A stretch of DNA of 64,000 bases from Streptomyces sp. DH12 (GCF_020873895.1 NZ_JAHWGT010000004.1:62001-126000); one strand, 5' to 3'. Positions 52,623 to 62,116 are shown, counted from the stretch's first letter. The notes: generated by a model not told the origin, from the letters alone. A program made the numbers and translations.

Positions 52623-52717
52623 CCTCGCAGGATGCCATACGCGGCGGGCCGGCCCCGCGCCGCGTCCGCCTGGCGGACCTCGGCCCGGGGGGGCGGTCGC
52701 CGACCGCCCGCGAGGCC

Positions 52718-53200
52718 TCAGGCGGCGCCGGTCAGGGCCCGCAGCGCGTACAGCGGCTGCGGCGGGGCGTCGGGGTCCTCGCCGTCGTTCACGGCGAGGG
52801 CGACGTGGGCCTCGCGGGCGGCGCGCACGGCCTCCGGCCAGCCCTGGTGGCCGAGGTAGGCGGAGACGGGCGCGTCCGGGCCGACCTGGTGCACGATCCG
52901 CAGGACCCGCAGGACCGCCGCGTCGACCAGCGCGGCCTCGCCCGGGTCGCGGAATATGGTGCCGACGTACTTCTCGGCGGACCAGTTGTCCAGCCAGGTG
53001 TCCTCGACCAGCCGGTACACGGCGTCGGTGACGTCCCCGTACCCCTCGACCCCCGCCAGCCAGCACTCCTCGTGGAAGCGGACGTCGGAGAGCATGTGCA
53101 GCGCGGAGCGCACGTTGGCGCGCCAACGCCACCAGGGCATGTCGTCGATGGGCATGCCGCCCATGGTGGAGGAGCGACGGCCGCGACGGGAAGAGTTCAT
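52718..53200 (-). CDS. SCO4402-family conserved hypothetical protein
   Basis: A 160-aa actinobacterial protein without known function. The conserved core is MPWWRWRANVRSALHMLSDVRFHEECWLAGVEGYGDVTDAVYRLVEDTWLDNWSAEKYVGTIFRD, rich in Trp and acidic residues. I recognise it from Streptomyces (SCO4402 family). ATG 53200 has GGTG 8 bp upstream; ATG 53164-region starts (MGGMPIDD) are also plausible. It may be cotranscribed with purU (95-bp gap). Confidence 0.8.
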   Translation of the reverse strand: MNSSRRGRRSSTMGGMPIDDMPWWRWRANVRSALHMLSDVRFHEECWLAGVEGYGDVTDAVYRLVEDTWLDNWSAEKYVGTIFRDPGEAALVDAAVLRVLRIVHQVGPDAPVSAYLGHQGWPEAVRAAREAHVALAVNDGEDPDAPPQPLYALRALTGAA

Positions 53201-53400
53201 CTGCGTTCACCTTGCGGGCCCGGTCCTCGCGGACCGCGCCCGGGACGGACGGGGCACGTGCGCCACGGGGGCGCGGCGCCGGGTTCGATCGTACGTCCCC
53301 ACCGTACGCGGCGGTCGGCTCCCGTAATTCACCTCGTCGTCACCGACCGTTGAACCACCCTCACTGCGCCGTTACCCACGGGGCGGAAGTGTGCGTGACC

Positions 53401-54669
53401 ATGACCGGTAACGGCACGCGACGCTTCCCCACACCGCTCCTGCCCAGGGCCGCGGCGGTGCTCGTCGCGGCGTCCCTCCTCGCCGGCTGCGGTGCCCTCC
53501 CTGGAGCCACGGGGGGCTCCAGGGAGCCCGTCACCGTGATGACCTGGGCCCCTTCGGAGACCCGCGCGACCAACATGCCCGGCATGCCCGCGATGGCCGA
53601 GGCGTACGCCCGCTGGAGCAACAGCCGGGGCGGCGTCGACGGCCGCGACCTGCGGGTGGTCACCTGCAACGAGGGCAACACCGCGACCGGCGCCGCCGCC
53701 TGCGCCCGCCAGGCCGTCCGCGAGGGCGCGGTCGCGGTGGTCGGCTCCTACAGCCAGCACGGCCGCGCCTTCATGGCGACCCTGGAGGCGGCGAACATCC
53801 CGTACATCGGCGGCTACGGCCTCTCCGACGAGGAGTTCACCAGCCACCTGTCCTACCCGGTCAACGGCGGGCAGGTCTCGCTGCTCGCCGGGAACGGCAT
53901 GCAGCTCGCCGCCTCCTGCGAGCGGGTCTCCCTCGTCCGTCCCGACACGATCGCCGGGGACTACCTGCACGCGCTGCTCAACTCCGGCCTCACCCGGGGC
54001 CGGCAGCGCGAGGCGTACGACATCCCCGCCGCCGAGGACGCCGGCGAGTACGCGGTCGTCGCCGACCGCTCCCGCAAGCGGGCCGGCAAGAAGCGCGGCT
54101 GCGTCACCGCCGCGCTCGGCGAGCGCACGGCCAACTTCTTCGACTCCTACCGGCGGCTGCCCTCCGACGGCCGGGACGTCCGCGTCTCGTCCGTGCTGGG
54201 CAGCGTCGACCAGCCGCTGGTCGACCGCACGGGCGGCGCCTCCGGGCCCTTCGAGGGCGCGTACATCACCGGCTGGTACCCCGACGCGGCCGACCCTCGC
54301 TGGGAGCCGATGAAGCAGGTGATCCGGGAGCACGCCTTCGGCGACAACCGGATCGACCCGGCCGACGCCGGCGTGCAGACCACCTGGATCGCCTACACCG
54401 TCCTGCGCCGGGTCCTGGAGGCGATCGGCGAGGGCGAGGTCACCCCCGGCCGCATCGCCCTGACCCTCGACCGGGGCCTGCGGGTGGACACCGGGGGGCT
54501 CACGCCCGTCCTGCGCTGGCGGTACGAGGACATGCTCGGCACGCCCGGCTTCCCCCGGATCGTCAACCACGGGGTGACCTTCCAGGTGGTGCGGCAGGGC
54601 CGCCTCGTGGCGCAGAGCTCGGGCTTCGTCGACGTCGGCGAGGCGATGCTCGACGCCCGCGCCTCCTAG
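53401..54669 (+). CDS. Lipoprotein of the branched-chain amino-acid-type substrate-binding family
   Basis: A 422-aa type I periplasmic-binding-fold protein. The signal ends in lipobox LLAGC (Cys near residue 31). Mature domains: VTVMTWAPSETRATNMPGMPAMAEAYARWSNSRGGVDGRDLRVVTCNEG and AVVGSYSQHGRAFMATLEAANIPYIGGYGLSDEEF, as in LivJ-like receptors. No permease or ATPase is adjacent, so it may be an orphan receptor or sensor. GTG 53395 with GGAAG at 5 bp would add two residues. Confidence 0.85.
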   Translation: MTGNGTRRFPTPLLPRAAAVLVAASLLAGCGALPGATGGSREPVTVMTWAPSETRATNMPGMPAMAEAYARWSNSRGGVDGRDLRVVTCNEGNTATGAAACARQAVREGAVAVVGSYSQHGRAFMATLEAANIPYIGGYGLSDEEFTSHLSYPVNGGQVSLLAGNGMQLAASCERVSLVRPDTIAGDYLHALLNSGLTRGRQREAYDIPAAEDAGEYAVVADRSRKRAGKKRGCVTAALGERTANFFDSYRRLPSDGRDVRVSSVLGSVDQPLVDRTGGASGPFEGAYITGWYPDAADPRWEPMKQVIREHAFGDNRIDPADAGVQTTWIAYTVLRRVLEAIGEGEVTPGRIALTLDRGLRVDTGGLTPVLRWRYEDMLGTPGFPRIVNHGVTFQVVRQGRLVAQSSGFVDVGEAMLDARAS

Positions 54670-54676
54670 GAGGTGT

Positions 54677-54698
54677 CCCGCCGCGGGTGCGCGGCGGG
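54677..54698. terminator. Hairpin between convergent genes
   Basis: CCCGCCGCG-GGTG-CGCGGCGGG, a perfect 9-bp stem 8 bp after the lipoprotein gene stop and just before the end of the convergent gene. Confidence 0.65.
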
Positions 54699-54712
54699 GC
54701 GCCGGGGGCGCG

Positions 54713-56071
54713 TCAGAGCTGCGTGGGCTGGCGCTCGGTGAGGCCGTACGTCCGGGCGATGCCGTTCCACAGGCCCGCGGCCTTCCGCTTGGCGATGGTC
54801 GCCTCGCTGCTGGCCCCCGCCGCCGAGGCGGTGCTGCCGGTGTTGCGGGCCTTGCCGTCCTTGCAGTTCTTCGGCTTCTTGACCTGCTCCGCCCAGGCGG
54901 CGTAGTGGTCGTCGGCCTTGGCCGACGCCTGCCAGGCGGTGGTGAGGGCGGAGGCGAGCGCGGCGTGGTCGGGGAGCTTGTCGATCGGGGTGCCGCCCAG
55001 CCGGGTCACCAGCTCGCGGCGCTGCCCGGCGGCCTCCCGCAGGTCCGCCGCCGCCTCGTCCAGCTTCTGGCACCGCTTGATGTTCTCGACCGAACGGATC
55101 ACCGCGGCGCGGCTGTCGTTGCTGTCGGCGAGCAGCTTGTCGAGCCCCTCCGCCTGCGTCTTCACCGGGTCGGCGGCGGGCGCGGCGGTCGTTCGCTCGG
55201 GCGTCGGGGACGAGGCGGCGGCCACGCCGGTCTTGTCGGTCCGCGCGTCCTTGTCGTCCCCGCCGCCGAGCAGGGCGCCCGCACCGAGCCCCACCACGGC
55301 GCACCCCACGACGACGGCCGCCACCAGCGGCAGTTTGGAGGAGCGGCGCGGCGGCTCGTCGTCGTAGCCGTCGTACCGGTCGGGGCGCCCGGCCGGTCCG
55401 CCCCAGGACTGCTGCTGCGGGTGGGGCTGGTGCTGCGGGCCGGCGGCGTACTGCTGCCGGTGCGGCGGCTGGGGGTGCTGCTGGGCGGGCGGCTCGTACC
55501 GGGGCATCTGCTGCGTCCCGCCCGAGGCGTCGTCCCGGAAGAGGTTGTCGAACTCGGCCGGCGGTCCGGTACGTCCCGGTACGGGGGGTATGTACTGGGT
55601 CGCCTCGGCATCCGGATCCGGCTGCCGGGGCTGCTGGTGCTGCGGCGGCTGGTGCTGCGGCTGCTGGTGCTGCTGGGGCGCGTACGGCTGCCCGTATCCC
55701 GGCTGCTGCGGCTGCCCGTACCCGTGCTGCTGCGGCTGCGGGGCGCCGAAGCCCGTGCCGAGGAACTGCGTCGACTCCGCCGGGCTCTCCGGCGGCAGGG
55801 GCGAGGACACCGGCGGCACCGGCCGCAGGTACTGCGTGGCCGGGTCCGTCGCGGCGTCCGGCGGCACCGGCCGCAGGTACTGCGTGGCCGGGTCCGTCGC
55901 GGGGTCGGGCGCCACCGGCCGCAGGTACTGGGTGGCCGGGTCCGTGGGGTCCTGGGCGGGGGGCGCGGCGGGGCCCTCACCCGGCGCGGCGTGCGGGGGC
56001 GGCGGCCCCCAGGGCTGCCCTGCGGGCCGACCCCACGACTGGCCCTCCTGGCCGTGTCCGCTCTGCGTCAC
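54713..56071 (-). CDS. Pro/Gln-rich single-span membrane protein with repeated TQYL motifs
   Basis: A 452-aa protein with a long disordered N-terminal part (1-245) rich in Pro and Gln, a membrane span near 250-275 (LPLVAAVVVGCAVVGLGAGALLGGG) and an external helical domain (about 300-452, with Cys in IKRCQKL and KPKNCKD). The cytosolic part has three 16-aa units beginning DPATQYLRPV and six TQ(Y/F/Q)(L/I/M) motifs in all, each a possible kinase or FHA-binding site. GTG 56071 with AGGAG at 5 bp. Function unknown. Confidence 0.8.
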   Translation of the reverse strand: MTQSGHGQEGQSWGRPAGQPWGPPPPHAAPGEGPAAPPAQDPTDPATQYLRPVAPDPATDPATQYLRPVPPDAATDPATQYLRPVPPVSSPLPPESPAESTQFLGTGFGAPQPQQHGYGQPQQPGYGQPYAPQQHQQPQHQPPQHQQPRQPDPDAEATQYIPPVPGRTGPPAEFDNLFRDDASGGTQQMPRYEPPAQQHPQPPHRQQYAAGPQHQPHPQQQSWGGPAGRPDRYDGYDDEPPRRSSKLPLVAAVVVGCAVVGLGAGALLGGGDDKDARTDKTGVAAASSPTPERTTAAPAADPVKTQAEGLDKLLADSNDSRAAVIRSVENIKRCQKLDEAAADLREAAGQRRELVTRLGGTPIDKLPDHAALASALTTAWQASAKADDHYAAWAEQVKKPKNCKDGKARNTGSTASAAGASSEATIAKRKAAGLWNGIARTYGLTERQPTQL

Positions 56072-56152
56072 CGGGACTCCTACGTGTGAACCTACGGAAA
56101 CGTCGGCTCACGCTACCGGGTGTGCCCCCGCCCCCGCACACGGGTGCGGTCC

Positions 56153-57535
56153 TCAGGCCGCCTGGAGCTCCAGGCGCGCCGTGAACTCCCGTACGGCCGC
56201 CTCCTCCCCGAACGGCTCCAGCCGCAGCTGGAGGTCGTCGAGGTACTCCGCGCCGCGCGACGACCGCAGCGTGCCGAGGAGTTCGGCCGCGCGGACGCCC
56301 GTGTGGCACGCCTGCTCCACCTCGCGCTGCTGCACCTGCGCCGACGCCAGCAGCACCAGCCCGATCGCCCGGCGCCGCGCGCGGGAGGCCGGGTGGCCCT
56401 CCAGGGCCTCGGTCGCCGCCCTGGCCGCCGCCTGGGCCTGGCCGAGGTCCCGGTGGCAGTGGGCCAGTTCGTCGGCGAGGTACGCGTGGTCGAAGTGGGC
56501 GATCCACGCCGGGTCGTCGCCCGAGCCCGGGTCGGCCCGGTCCAGCGCCGCGACGGCCCGCCCCGCCACGTCCTGGCAGGTGCGGGCGTCGCCGAGGAGG
56601 GCGTGGCCCCGCGCCTCGGCCGCCAGGAACATCGCCTCCGCGCGCGGCGTGACGTGCCCGCGGGCGCCCTCCTGCGCGGCCCGCGCCAACTGGGCGATCT
56701 CGCGCGGGTTGCCCAGCTGGGCGGCGAGGTGGCTCATCGAGGCGGCGAGCACGTACCCGCCGTACGCCCGGTCGCCGGCCGCCTGCGCGAGGCGCAGCGC
56801 CTGGATGTAGTACCGCTGCGCCAGGCCCGGTTGCCCGGTGTCGACCGCCATGTACCCGGCCAGTTCGGTGAGCCGGGCGACGGCGGCGAAGAGCTGGCGC
56901 CCCACCGCGTCCCGGTAGGAGCCGGCCAGCATCCCGGAGACCACGCTGTTCAGGTAGTGCACGACCACCGGCCGCACGTGCCCGCTGCCGAACCGGTGGT
57001 CGAGGTCGACCAGCGCCTCGGTCATGGCGCGCACGGCGCGGACGTCCGACAGCCCCACCCGCGACCCGGCGGCCCGTGCGACCTGCGGGTCGGGGCCGGT
57101 GATCAGCCAGTCCCGGCTGGGCTCGACCAGGGCGGAGGCGGCGACGGTCGAGCCGGACAGGAAGTCCCGCCGCCCCACGTCGCTGCGCCACAGCTCGCAG
57201 ACCTGCTCGATGGCGCCGAGGACGGTCGGCGCGAACTGCAGCCCCACCCCGCTCGCGAGGTTCTTGCCGTTCGCCATCCCGATCTCGTCGATCGTGACCG
57301 TACGGCCCAGCTTGCGCCCGAGTGCCTCCGCGATGATGCCGGGGGCCCGGCCGCGCGGCTGCTGCCCGCGCAGCCAGCGCGCGACGGACGTCTTGTCGTA
57401 CCGCAGGTCCAACCCCCGTTCGGAGCCGACCATGTTGACGCGGCGGGCGAGCCCGGCGTTGGAGCACCCCGCTTCCTGGATGAGAGCCTGCAGCCGTTCG
57501 TTCGGCTGACGGGCGACGAGCGGCCTCGCTGCCAT
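56153..57535 (-). CDS. NsdA-like regulator with HTH and TPR domains
   Basis: A 460-aa protein. Residues 8-85 (ERLQALIQEAGCSNAGLARRVNMVGSERGLDLRYDKTSVARWLRGQQPRG) form an XRE-like helix-turn-helix, and the rest is a run of TPR-type helical repeats (for example YYIQALRLAQAAGDRAYGGYVLAASMSHLAAQLGN). The layout resembles NsdA, a negative regulator of antibiotic production and sporulation in Streptomyces, but paralogues are numerous and identity is not certain. ATG 57535 follows GGGGGTAG. Confidence 0.75.
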   Translation of the reverse strand: MAARPLVARQPNERLQALIQEAGCSNAGLARRVNMVGSERGLDLRYDKTSVARWLRGQQPRGRAPGIIAEALGRKLGRTVTIDEIGMANGKNLASGVGLQFAPTVLGAIEQVCELWRSDVGRRDFLSGSTVAASALVEPSRDWLITGPDPQVARAAGSRVGLSDVRAVRAMTEALVDLDHRFGSGHVRPVVVHYLNSVVSGMLAGSYRDAVGRQLFAAVARLTELAGYMAVDTGQPGLAQRYYIQALRLAQAAGDRAYGGYVLAASMSHLAAQLGNPREIAQLARAAQEGARGHVTPRAEAMFLAAEARGHALLGDARTCQDVAGRAVAALDRADPGSGDDPAWIAHFDHAYLADELAHCHRDLGQAQAAARAATEALEGHPASRARRRAIGLVLLASAQVQQREVEQACHTGVRAAELLGTLRSSRGAEYLDDLQLRLEPFGEEAAVREFTARLELQAA

Positions 57536-57825
57536 GACTACCCCCTGTGCTGCCGGTGGTGATCAGATCGTCGATCACTGCCCGGCTGGTGTCCGGAGAA
57601 TGCAGAACGTGGCGCTGTAATACCAAAACAACGGCTATGGCGATGTATCGCGGCGCATGCCGGGAGCCTCCCGCATTGACGCCCCTCCCCCGACAGTGGT
57701 TACCCGTCCGCGGCTCCCACCGCCCGTGCGCGCCCCCGGACGTGCACCCATGCGCCCCGCGTGCCGGATCGATGCACCTCCCCCTTCGGCTTTGCGCCCC
57801 GTAACCCCCCGTGTGGCGGGCAGTT

Positions 57826-58509
57826 GTGCTCTCCGTGGAAGAGACCATCGGAGTCACGGAAGCCGCACGGATCCCCCAGCAGCGCGGTGAGCAGCTGTTG
57901 GACAGCGCCGTGCGGTACGCGGAAGAGCGGCACTGGGACGTGTTCCCCGGCACGTGGTTGGAGGCGGTCGAGGGCCGGGAGCTGTGCTCCTGCCAGGACA
58001 CGGCGTGCCCCGCGCCGGGCGCCCACCCGGCGCGGCCCGACTGGGCCTCGCAGGCGACGGGGAGCGCGGTCGGGGCGCGCCGGCTGTGGGGCAAGCAGCC
58101 GCGGGCGTCGATCCTGCTGCCGACGGGGCGCACCTTCGACGCGCTGGACGTGCCGGAGTCGGCGGGCTTCCTCGCGCTCGCGCGGATGGAGCGGATGGAC
58201 CTCACGCTCGGCCCGGTGACGTGCACCCCGGACCGGCGCATGCTGTTCTTCGTCCTGCCGGGCGCGGCCCCGAAGGTCGCGGAGCTGATCCGCAAGCTGG
58301 GCTGGTCCCCCACCGGGATCGACCTCGTCGCCAAGGGCGAGGGCCAGTACGTGGCGGCGCCGCCCACCCGGGTCGGCGGCCAGGGCGCGGTGCAGTGGGC
58401 ATGCCGCCCCACCCCGGCGAACCGCTGGCTGCCGGACGTGGAGGAGCTGATCAGCCCCCTCGCCTACGCGTGCGGGCGGGAGGCGGCGGCCGCCCGGGGC
58501 CGCCGGTAG
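57826..58509 (+). CDS. Prim-pol-like (bifunctional DNA primase/polymerase family) protein
   Basis: A 227-aa protein of the archaeo-eukaryotic primase-like superfamily as found in Streptomyces chromosomes: LLDSAVRYAEERHWDVFPGTWLE, then CSCQDTACPAPGAHPARPDWASQATGS, and LLPTGRTFDALDVPESAGFLALARM. The zinc-like Cys pattern CSC-x4-C and the HPARPDW block fit the family, but the polymerase acidic residues are not obvious, so catalytic activity is doubtful. GTG 57826 chosen; GTG 57811 would add five residues. Confidence 0.75.
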   Translation: MLSVEETIGVTEAARIPQQRGEQLLDSAVRYAEERHWDVFPGTWLEAVEGRELCSCQDTACPAPGAHPARPDWASQATGSAVGARRLWGKQPRASILLPTGRTFDALDVPESAGFLALARMERMDLTLGPVTCTPDRRMLFFVLPGAAPKVAELIRKLGWSPTGIDLVAKGEGQYVAAPPTRVGGQGAVQWACRPTPANRWLPDVEELISPLAYACGREAAAARGRR

Positions 58510-58605
58510 CGGGGGGCGATCCGCAGGGGTGCGGACCCGCAGGTGAGGGGTTCGTAGGCTGTCCCCACGGCCGCAGGGTGCGGCGGGGGACAGTGGAAGG
58601 CGGCA

Positions 58606-59424
58606 GTGACCATGCCGGAGCCGGAAGTCGACCTGGCGGGTGGAGCGCCCTCGGCGGCGCCACCCGCCGTTCGTGTGGAAGGGCTGTGGAAGCGCTTCGG
58701 CGAGCAGGTGGCGGTCGCGGGGGTGGACCTGGTGCTGCCCGCCGGGAGGTTCGTGGGCCTGGTCGGTCCGAACGGCGCGGGCAAGACGACGACGCTGTCC
58801 ATGGTGACCGGGCTGCTCCGCCCGGACGGGGGCAGCATCGAGGTGGCCGGGCACGACGTGTGGCGCGACCCGGCCGCGGTGAAGGCCCGCATCGGCGTCC
58901 TGCCCGAGGGACTGCGGCTCTTCGAGCGGCTCTCGGGGCGCGAACTGCTCGGGTACACCGGGCGGCTGCGGGGGCTGCCGGGCGCCGAGGTCGACAAGCG
59001 GGCGACGCAGCTGCTCGACGTGCTGGACCTGGCCGGCTCGCAGCACAAGCTGGTGATCGACTACTCGACCGGCATGCGGAAGAAGATCGGACTCGCGGCG
59101 GCGCTGCTGCACAACCCCGAAGTGCTCTTCCTGGACGAGCCGTTCGAGGGCGTCGACCCGGTGTCGGCGCAGACCATCCGGGGCGTCCTGGAGCGGTACA
59201 CGGCGTCCGGCGCCACGGTGGTCTTCTCCAGCCACGTCATGGAGCTGGTGGAGTCGCTGTGCGACTGGGTGGCGGTGATGGCGGCGGGCCGGATCCGCGC
59301 GCAGGGCACGCTCGCCGAGGTGCGGGGCGACGCGCCCACGCTCCAGCAGGCGTTCCTGGAGCTGGTGGGCGCGCGGGGCCGGGACACGGGCGAGTCGCTC
59401 GACTGGCTCGGAGGTGCGCGGTGA
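58606..59424 (+). CDS. ABC transporter ATP-binding protein
   Basis: A 272-aa nucleotide-binding protein: Walker [10 protein letters not shown] near residue 60, signature YSTGMRKKIGLAA (Thr for the usual Gly-Gly), Walker B VLFLDEPFEGVD. GTG 58606 with GGAAGG at 5 bp; ATG 58612 also possible. It overlaps the permease gene by 4 bp (GTGA). Probably an exporter of the ABC-2 class. Confidence 0.93.
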   Translation: MTMPEPEVDLAGGAPSAAPPAVRVEGLWKRFGEQVAVAGVDLVLPAGRFVGLVGPNGAGKTTTLSMVTGLLRPDGGSIEVAGHDVWRDPAAVKARIGVLPEGLRLFERLSGRELLGYTGRLRGLPGAEVDKRATQLLDVLDLAGSQHKLVIDYSTGMRKKIGLAAALLHNPEVLFLDEPFEGVDPVSAQTIRGVLERYTASGATVVFSSHVMELVESLCDWVAVMAAGRIRAQGTLAEVRGDAPTLQQAFLELVGARGRDTGESLDWLGGAR

Positions 59425-61139
59425 CCCCGGCGGCCGGTACGGCGCTGCCGGGCGGCCCCGGCGCCCCTGGTTCCCCCGGCTCTCCTGGCTCTCCGGGGGT
59501 GCCCGGTCTGCCGGGGGTGCCCGGCGGGGGGCCGGGGGTGGTGGGCGGCGGGCTGGTCCCGGTCTTCGTCCGGCTCAAGTGGGCGCTGCTGCGCAACGGC
59601 CTGCGGCAGTCGGCGGGGCGGACGGCCGTCTACGTCGTGTCGATCGTCTTCGCGCTGCTCTTCGCCGCCGGGCAGCTGCTCGGCATGGTGCTGCTGCGCG
59701 GCCACGCCCAGGCCGGGACGCTCGCGGTGCTGCTGACGGCGGTGCTCGCCCTCGGGTGGGCGGTGATGCCGCTGTTCTTCCCGAGCGGCGACGAGACGCT
59801 CGACCCGACGCGGCTGGTGATGCTGCCGCTGCGGGCGGGGCCGCTGGTACGGGCGCTCCTGGTGGCGTCGCTGGTGGGCATCGGGCCGCTGTACACGCTC
59901 TGCCTGGTGGTCGGCGCGGGCGTCTCCGTCGCCCACGGGGCGTTCGCGGTGGCCGTGGCGGTGGTGGCGGTGCCGCTGGTGCTGCTGGTGTGCCTGGCGC
60001 TGGCGCGGGCCGTGGCGGCGGCCAACATCCGGCTGCTGACCTCCCGCCGGGGCCGGGACCTGGCGCTGCTGAGCGGGCTCGTGGTGGCGGTCGGCATCCA
60101 GTTCGTGAACTTCGGCGCGCAGCGGCTCGGGGAGGCGGGCGGGCTCTCCCGGCTGGAGCCGGTCGCGGAGGTGGTGCGGTGGCTGCCGCCCGCGTCGGCG
60201 GTCGGCGCGGTGGACTCGGCGAGCCGGGGGGCCTACGGGGCAGCCGCGGTGCAGCTGCTGCTCTCGGCGGCGGCGCTCGCGGGGCTGCTGTACTGGTGGC
60301 AGCGGAGCCTGACGACGCTGATGACGGCACCCGACGGCTCGACGCTCGCCGCGGCGGGCACCGGGGCGGACCGGCGGCGCTCCGCGGCGGGCGGAATCCG
60401 GCTGTGGCCGGAGGGGCGCACCGGCGCGGTGGTGCGGCGGGCGCTGACGTACGCGTGGCGCGACCCGAAGGCGAAGTCCGGGTGGGTGACGGCGCTCGCG
60501 CTGGGCGCGATCATCCCGCTCTTCAACGCCTGGCAGGGCAACGGGTCGGTCTACTGGTCGTGCTTCGCGGCCGGCATGCTCGGGACGCTGATGTACAACC
60601 AGTTCGGCCAGGACACCTCGGCGTTCTGGATGGTGGCGATGACCGTGTCGTCGCCGCGCGACGCCTATGTGGAGCTGCGGGCGCGGGCCGGGGCGCTGCT
60701 GCTGGTGACGTTGCCGTACGCGACGCTGGTGACGGTGGCGACGGCGGCGGTGCTCGGTGACTGGCGGTCGCTGCCCGGGGGGCTGGGGCTGTCGTACGGG
60801 CTGCTGGGCGCGATGCTCGGGATGGGCGCGTGGGCCTCGGCGTTCTTCCCGTACTCGATCCCGCAGGACAGCGCGTACAAGAACGCCGCTCCGGGGCAGG
60901 GCTCGCTGGCCTGGATCTCGATGACGTGCGGGATGCTCGGCTCGGTGCTGCTGTGCGCGCCGCTGGTCGTGGCCGCCGTCTGGTCGCACGTGTCGTCGGC
61001 CGGACCGTCGGCGGGGTGGCTGCTCCTCCCGCTGGGCGCCTGCTGGGGCGCGCTGCTCACCTGGGCGGGCCTGCGCTGGGGCGCCTCGCGCACGGCGCGG
61101 CGCCTGCCGGAGATCCTGGCGGCGGTCAGCAAGGCGTGA
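59421..61139 (+). CDS. ABC-2-type permease with collagen-like N-terminus
   Basis: A 572-aa membrane protein with about 12 spans, partner of the overlapping ATPase gene. Before the first span is a collagen-like stretch of seven GxP triplets (residues 14-34) followed by GGGPG. Typical transporter blocks follow (ALLRNGLRQSAGRTAVYVVSIVFALLFAAGQ; FGQDTSAFWMVAMTVSSPRDAYVELRARAGAL). The transported substrate is unknown. Confidence 0.88.
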   Translation: MTPAAGTALPGGPGAPGSPGSPGSPGVPGLPGVPGGGPGVVGGGLVPVFVRLKWALLRNGLRQSAGRTAVYVVSIVFALLFAAGQLLGMVLLRGHAQAGTLAVLLTAVLALGWAVMPLFFPSGDETLDPTRLVMLPLRAGPLVRALLVASLVGIGPLYTLCLVVGAGVSVAHGAFAVAVAVVAVPLVLLVCLALARAVAAANIRLLTSRRGRDLALLSGLVVAVGIQFVNFGAQRLGEAGGLSRLEPVAEVVRWLPPASAVGAVDSASRGAYGAAAVQLLLSAAALAGLLYWWQRSLTTLMTAPDGSTLAAAGTGADRRRSAAGGIRLWPEGRTGAVVRRALTYAWRDPKAKSGWVTALALGAIIPLFNAWQGNGSVYWSCFAAGMLGTLMYNQFGQDTSAFWMVAMTVSSPRDAYVELRARAGALLLVTLPYATLVTVATAAVLGDWRSLPGGLGLSYGLLGAMLGMGAWASAFFPYSIPQDSAYKNAAPGQGSLAWISMTCGMLGSVLLCAPLVVAAVWSHVSSAGPSAGWLLLPLGACWGALLTWAGLRWGASRTARRLPEILAAVSKA

Positions 61140-61183
61140 CGGCCCGGCACCGCGGCCCCGCCCCCGGGCGCCGGGCCGTGGCG

Positions 61184-61215
61184 CCGGGCGGCGTGCGGCG
61201 TGCGGCGCCGCCCGG
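61184..61215. terminator. Hairpin between convergent genes
   Basis: CCGGGCGGCG (61184-61193) pairs with CGCCGCCCGG (61206-61215) around a 12-nt loop, between the ABC permease gene and the convergent hydrolase gene. Confidence 0.6.
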
Positions 61216-61243
61216 GTGCGGGGTGCGGGGGCGCGCGGGGGTG

Positions 61244-62116
61244 TCAGCGCGGCGGGGCGACCTCGGCGAGGAACGGTTCGACGGCGGCGCGCCACGCCTC
61301 GGGCTGGTCGTAGTGGATGTAGTGGCCGGCGTCGGCGACCTCGGCGTACCGGCCGTGCGGCAGGACGCGGACCATCTCCTGCGCCTCGGCGCGGCCCAGT
61401 TCGCCGTCGAGGCCGCGCACGACCAGGGTGGGGCAGCGGACCTGGGCCAGGGTGTCCCAGTGGGCGTCGTGGACCCAGGTCTCCCGCGCGGCGAGCATCC
61501 CGTCCGGCGAGAAGACGGGCCGCCAGCCGTCCGGCGACTCGCACATGACCTCGGCGAAGAACGCGCCGCGCGCGGGGTTCGGCCGCTCGACCCGGGGGTC
61601 GTCCTCGCCGAACCAGCGGCGCACGTCGGCGAGGGTCGCGAACGGCACGGGCCACGTGCCGAACCAGCTCTCCCACTCCCGCTGCGACGCCGCGCCGAGC
61701 GCCGAGGCCCGCATGTCGCCGATGACGAGCGCCCGGACCAGGTCCGGCCGCTCCGCGGCGAGCTGCCAGGCCGTCAGGGCGCCCATGGAGTGTCCGACGA
61801 GCGCCACCGGGCCGAGGCCGAGCTGCTCGATGGCCGCGACCGCGTCGGCGACGTACGCCTCGCGCGTGTAGGGGCCGGCGGCCGGCTTGTCGCTGTGGCC
61901 GTGGCCGCGCTGGTCCAGGGCGACGGGCCGGTACTTCTCCGCCAGCCAGCGCGCCGTCTGCGCCCAGTGCGCGGCGCGGCCCATCAGCCCGTGCAGGAGT
62001 AACACGCTCTGGACGGGCTCGGTGCCGCCGTCACCCGGCCCCTTGGGCGGGTCGGCGAACTCCCAGGCGGCGAGGCGTACGCCGTCGGCTCCGGTCAGGT
62101 CGATCCGTCGCACCAT
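61244..62116 (-). CDS. Alpha/beta hydrolase, with TTA codon
   Basis: A 290-aa hydrolase with the oxyanion-hole segment LLLHGLMGRAAHW, nucleophile elbow GHSMG (Ser near 116), a late Asp and the catalytic His in GHYIHYDQ. Leu39 is TTA (62002-62000), making the gene bldA-dependent. ATG 62116 has GGGGGTG 9 bp upstream; GTG 62128 would add four residues. Substrate unknown. Confidence 0.9.
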   Translation of the reverse strand: MVRRIDLTGADGVRLAAWEFADPPKGPGDGGTEPVQSVLLLHGLMGRAAHWAQTARWLAEKYRPVALDQRGHGHSDKPAAGPYTREAYVADAVAAIEQLGLGPVALVGHSMGALTAWQLAAERPDLVRALVIGDMRASALGAASQREWESWFGTWPVPFATLADVRRWFGEDDPRVERPNPARGAFFAEVMCESPDGWRPVFSPDGMLAARETWVHDAHWDTLAQVRCPTLVVRGLDGELGRAEAQEMVRVLPHGRYAEVADAGHYIHYDQPEAWRAAVEPFLAEVAPPR

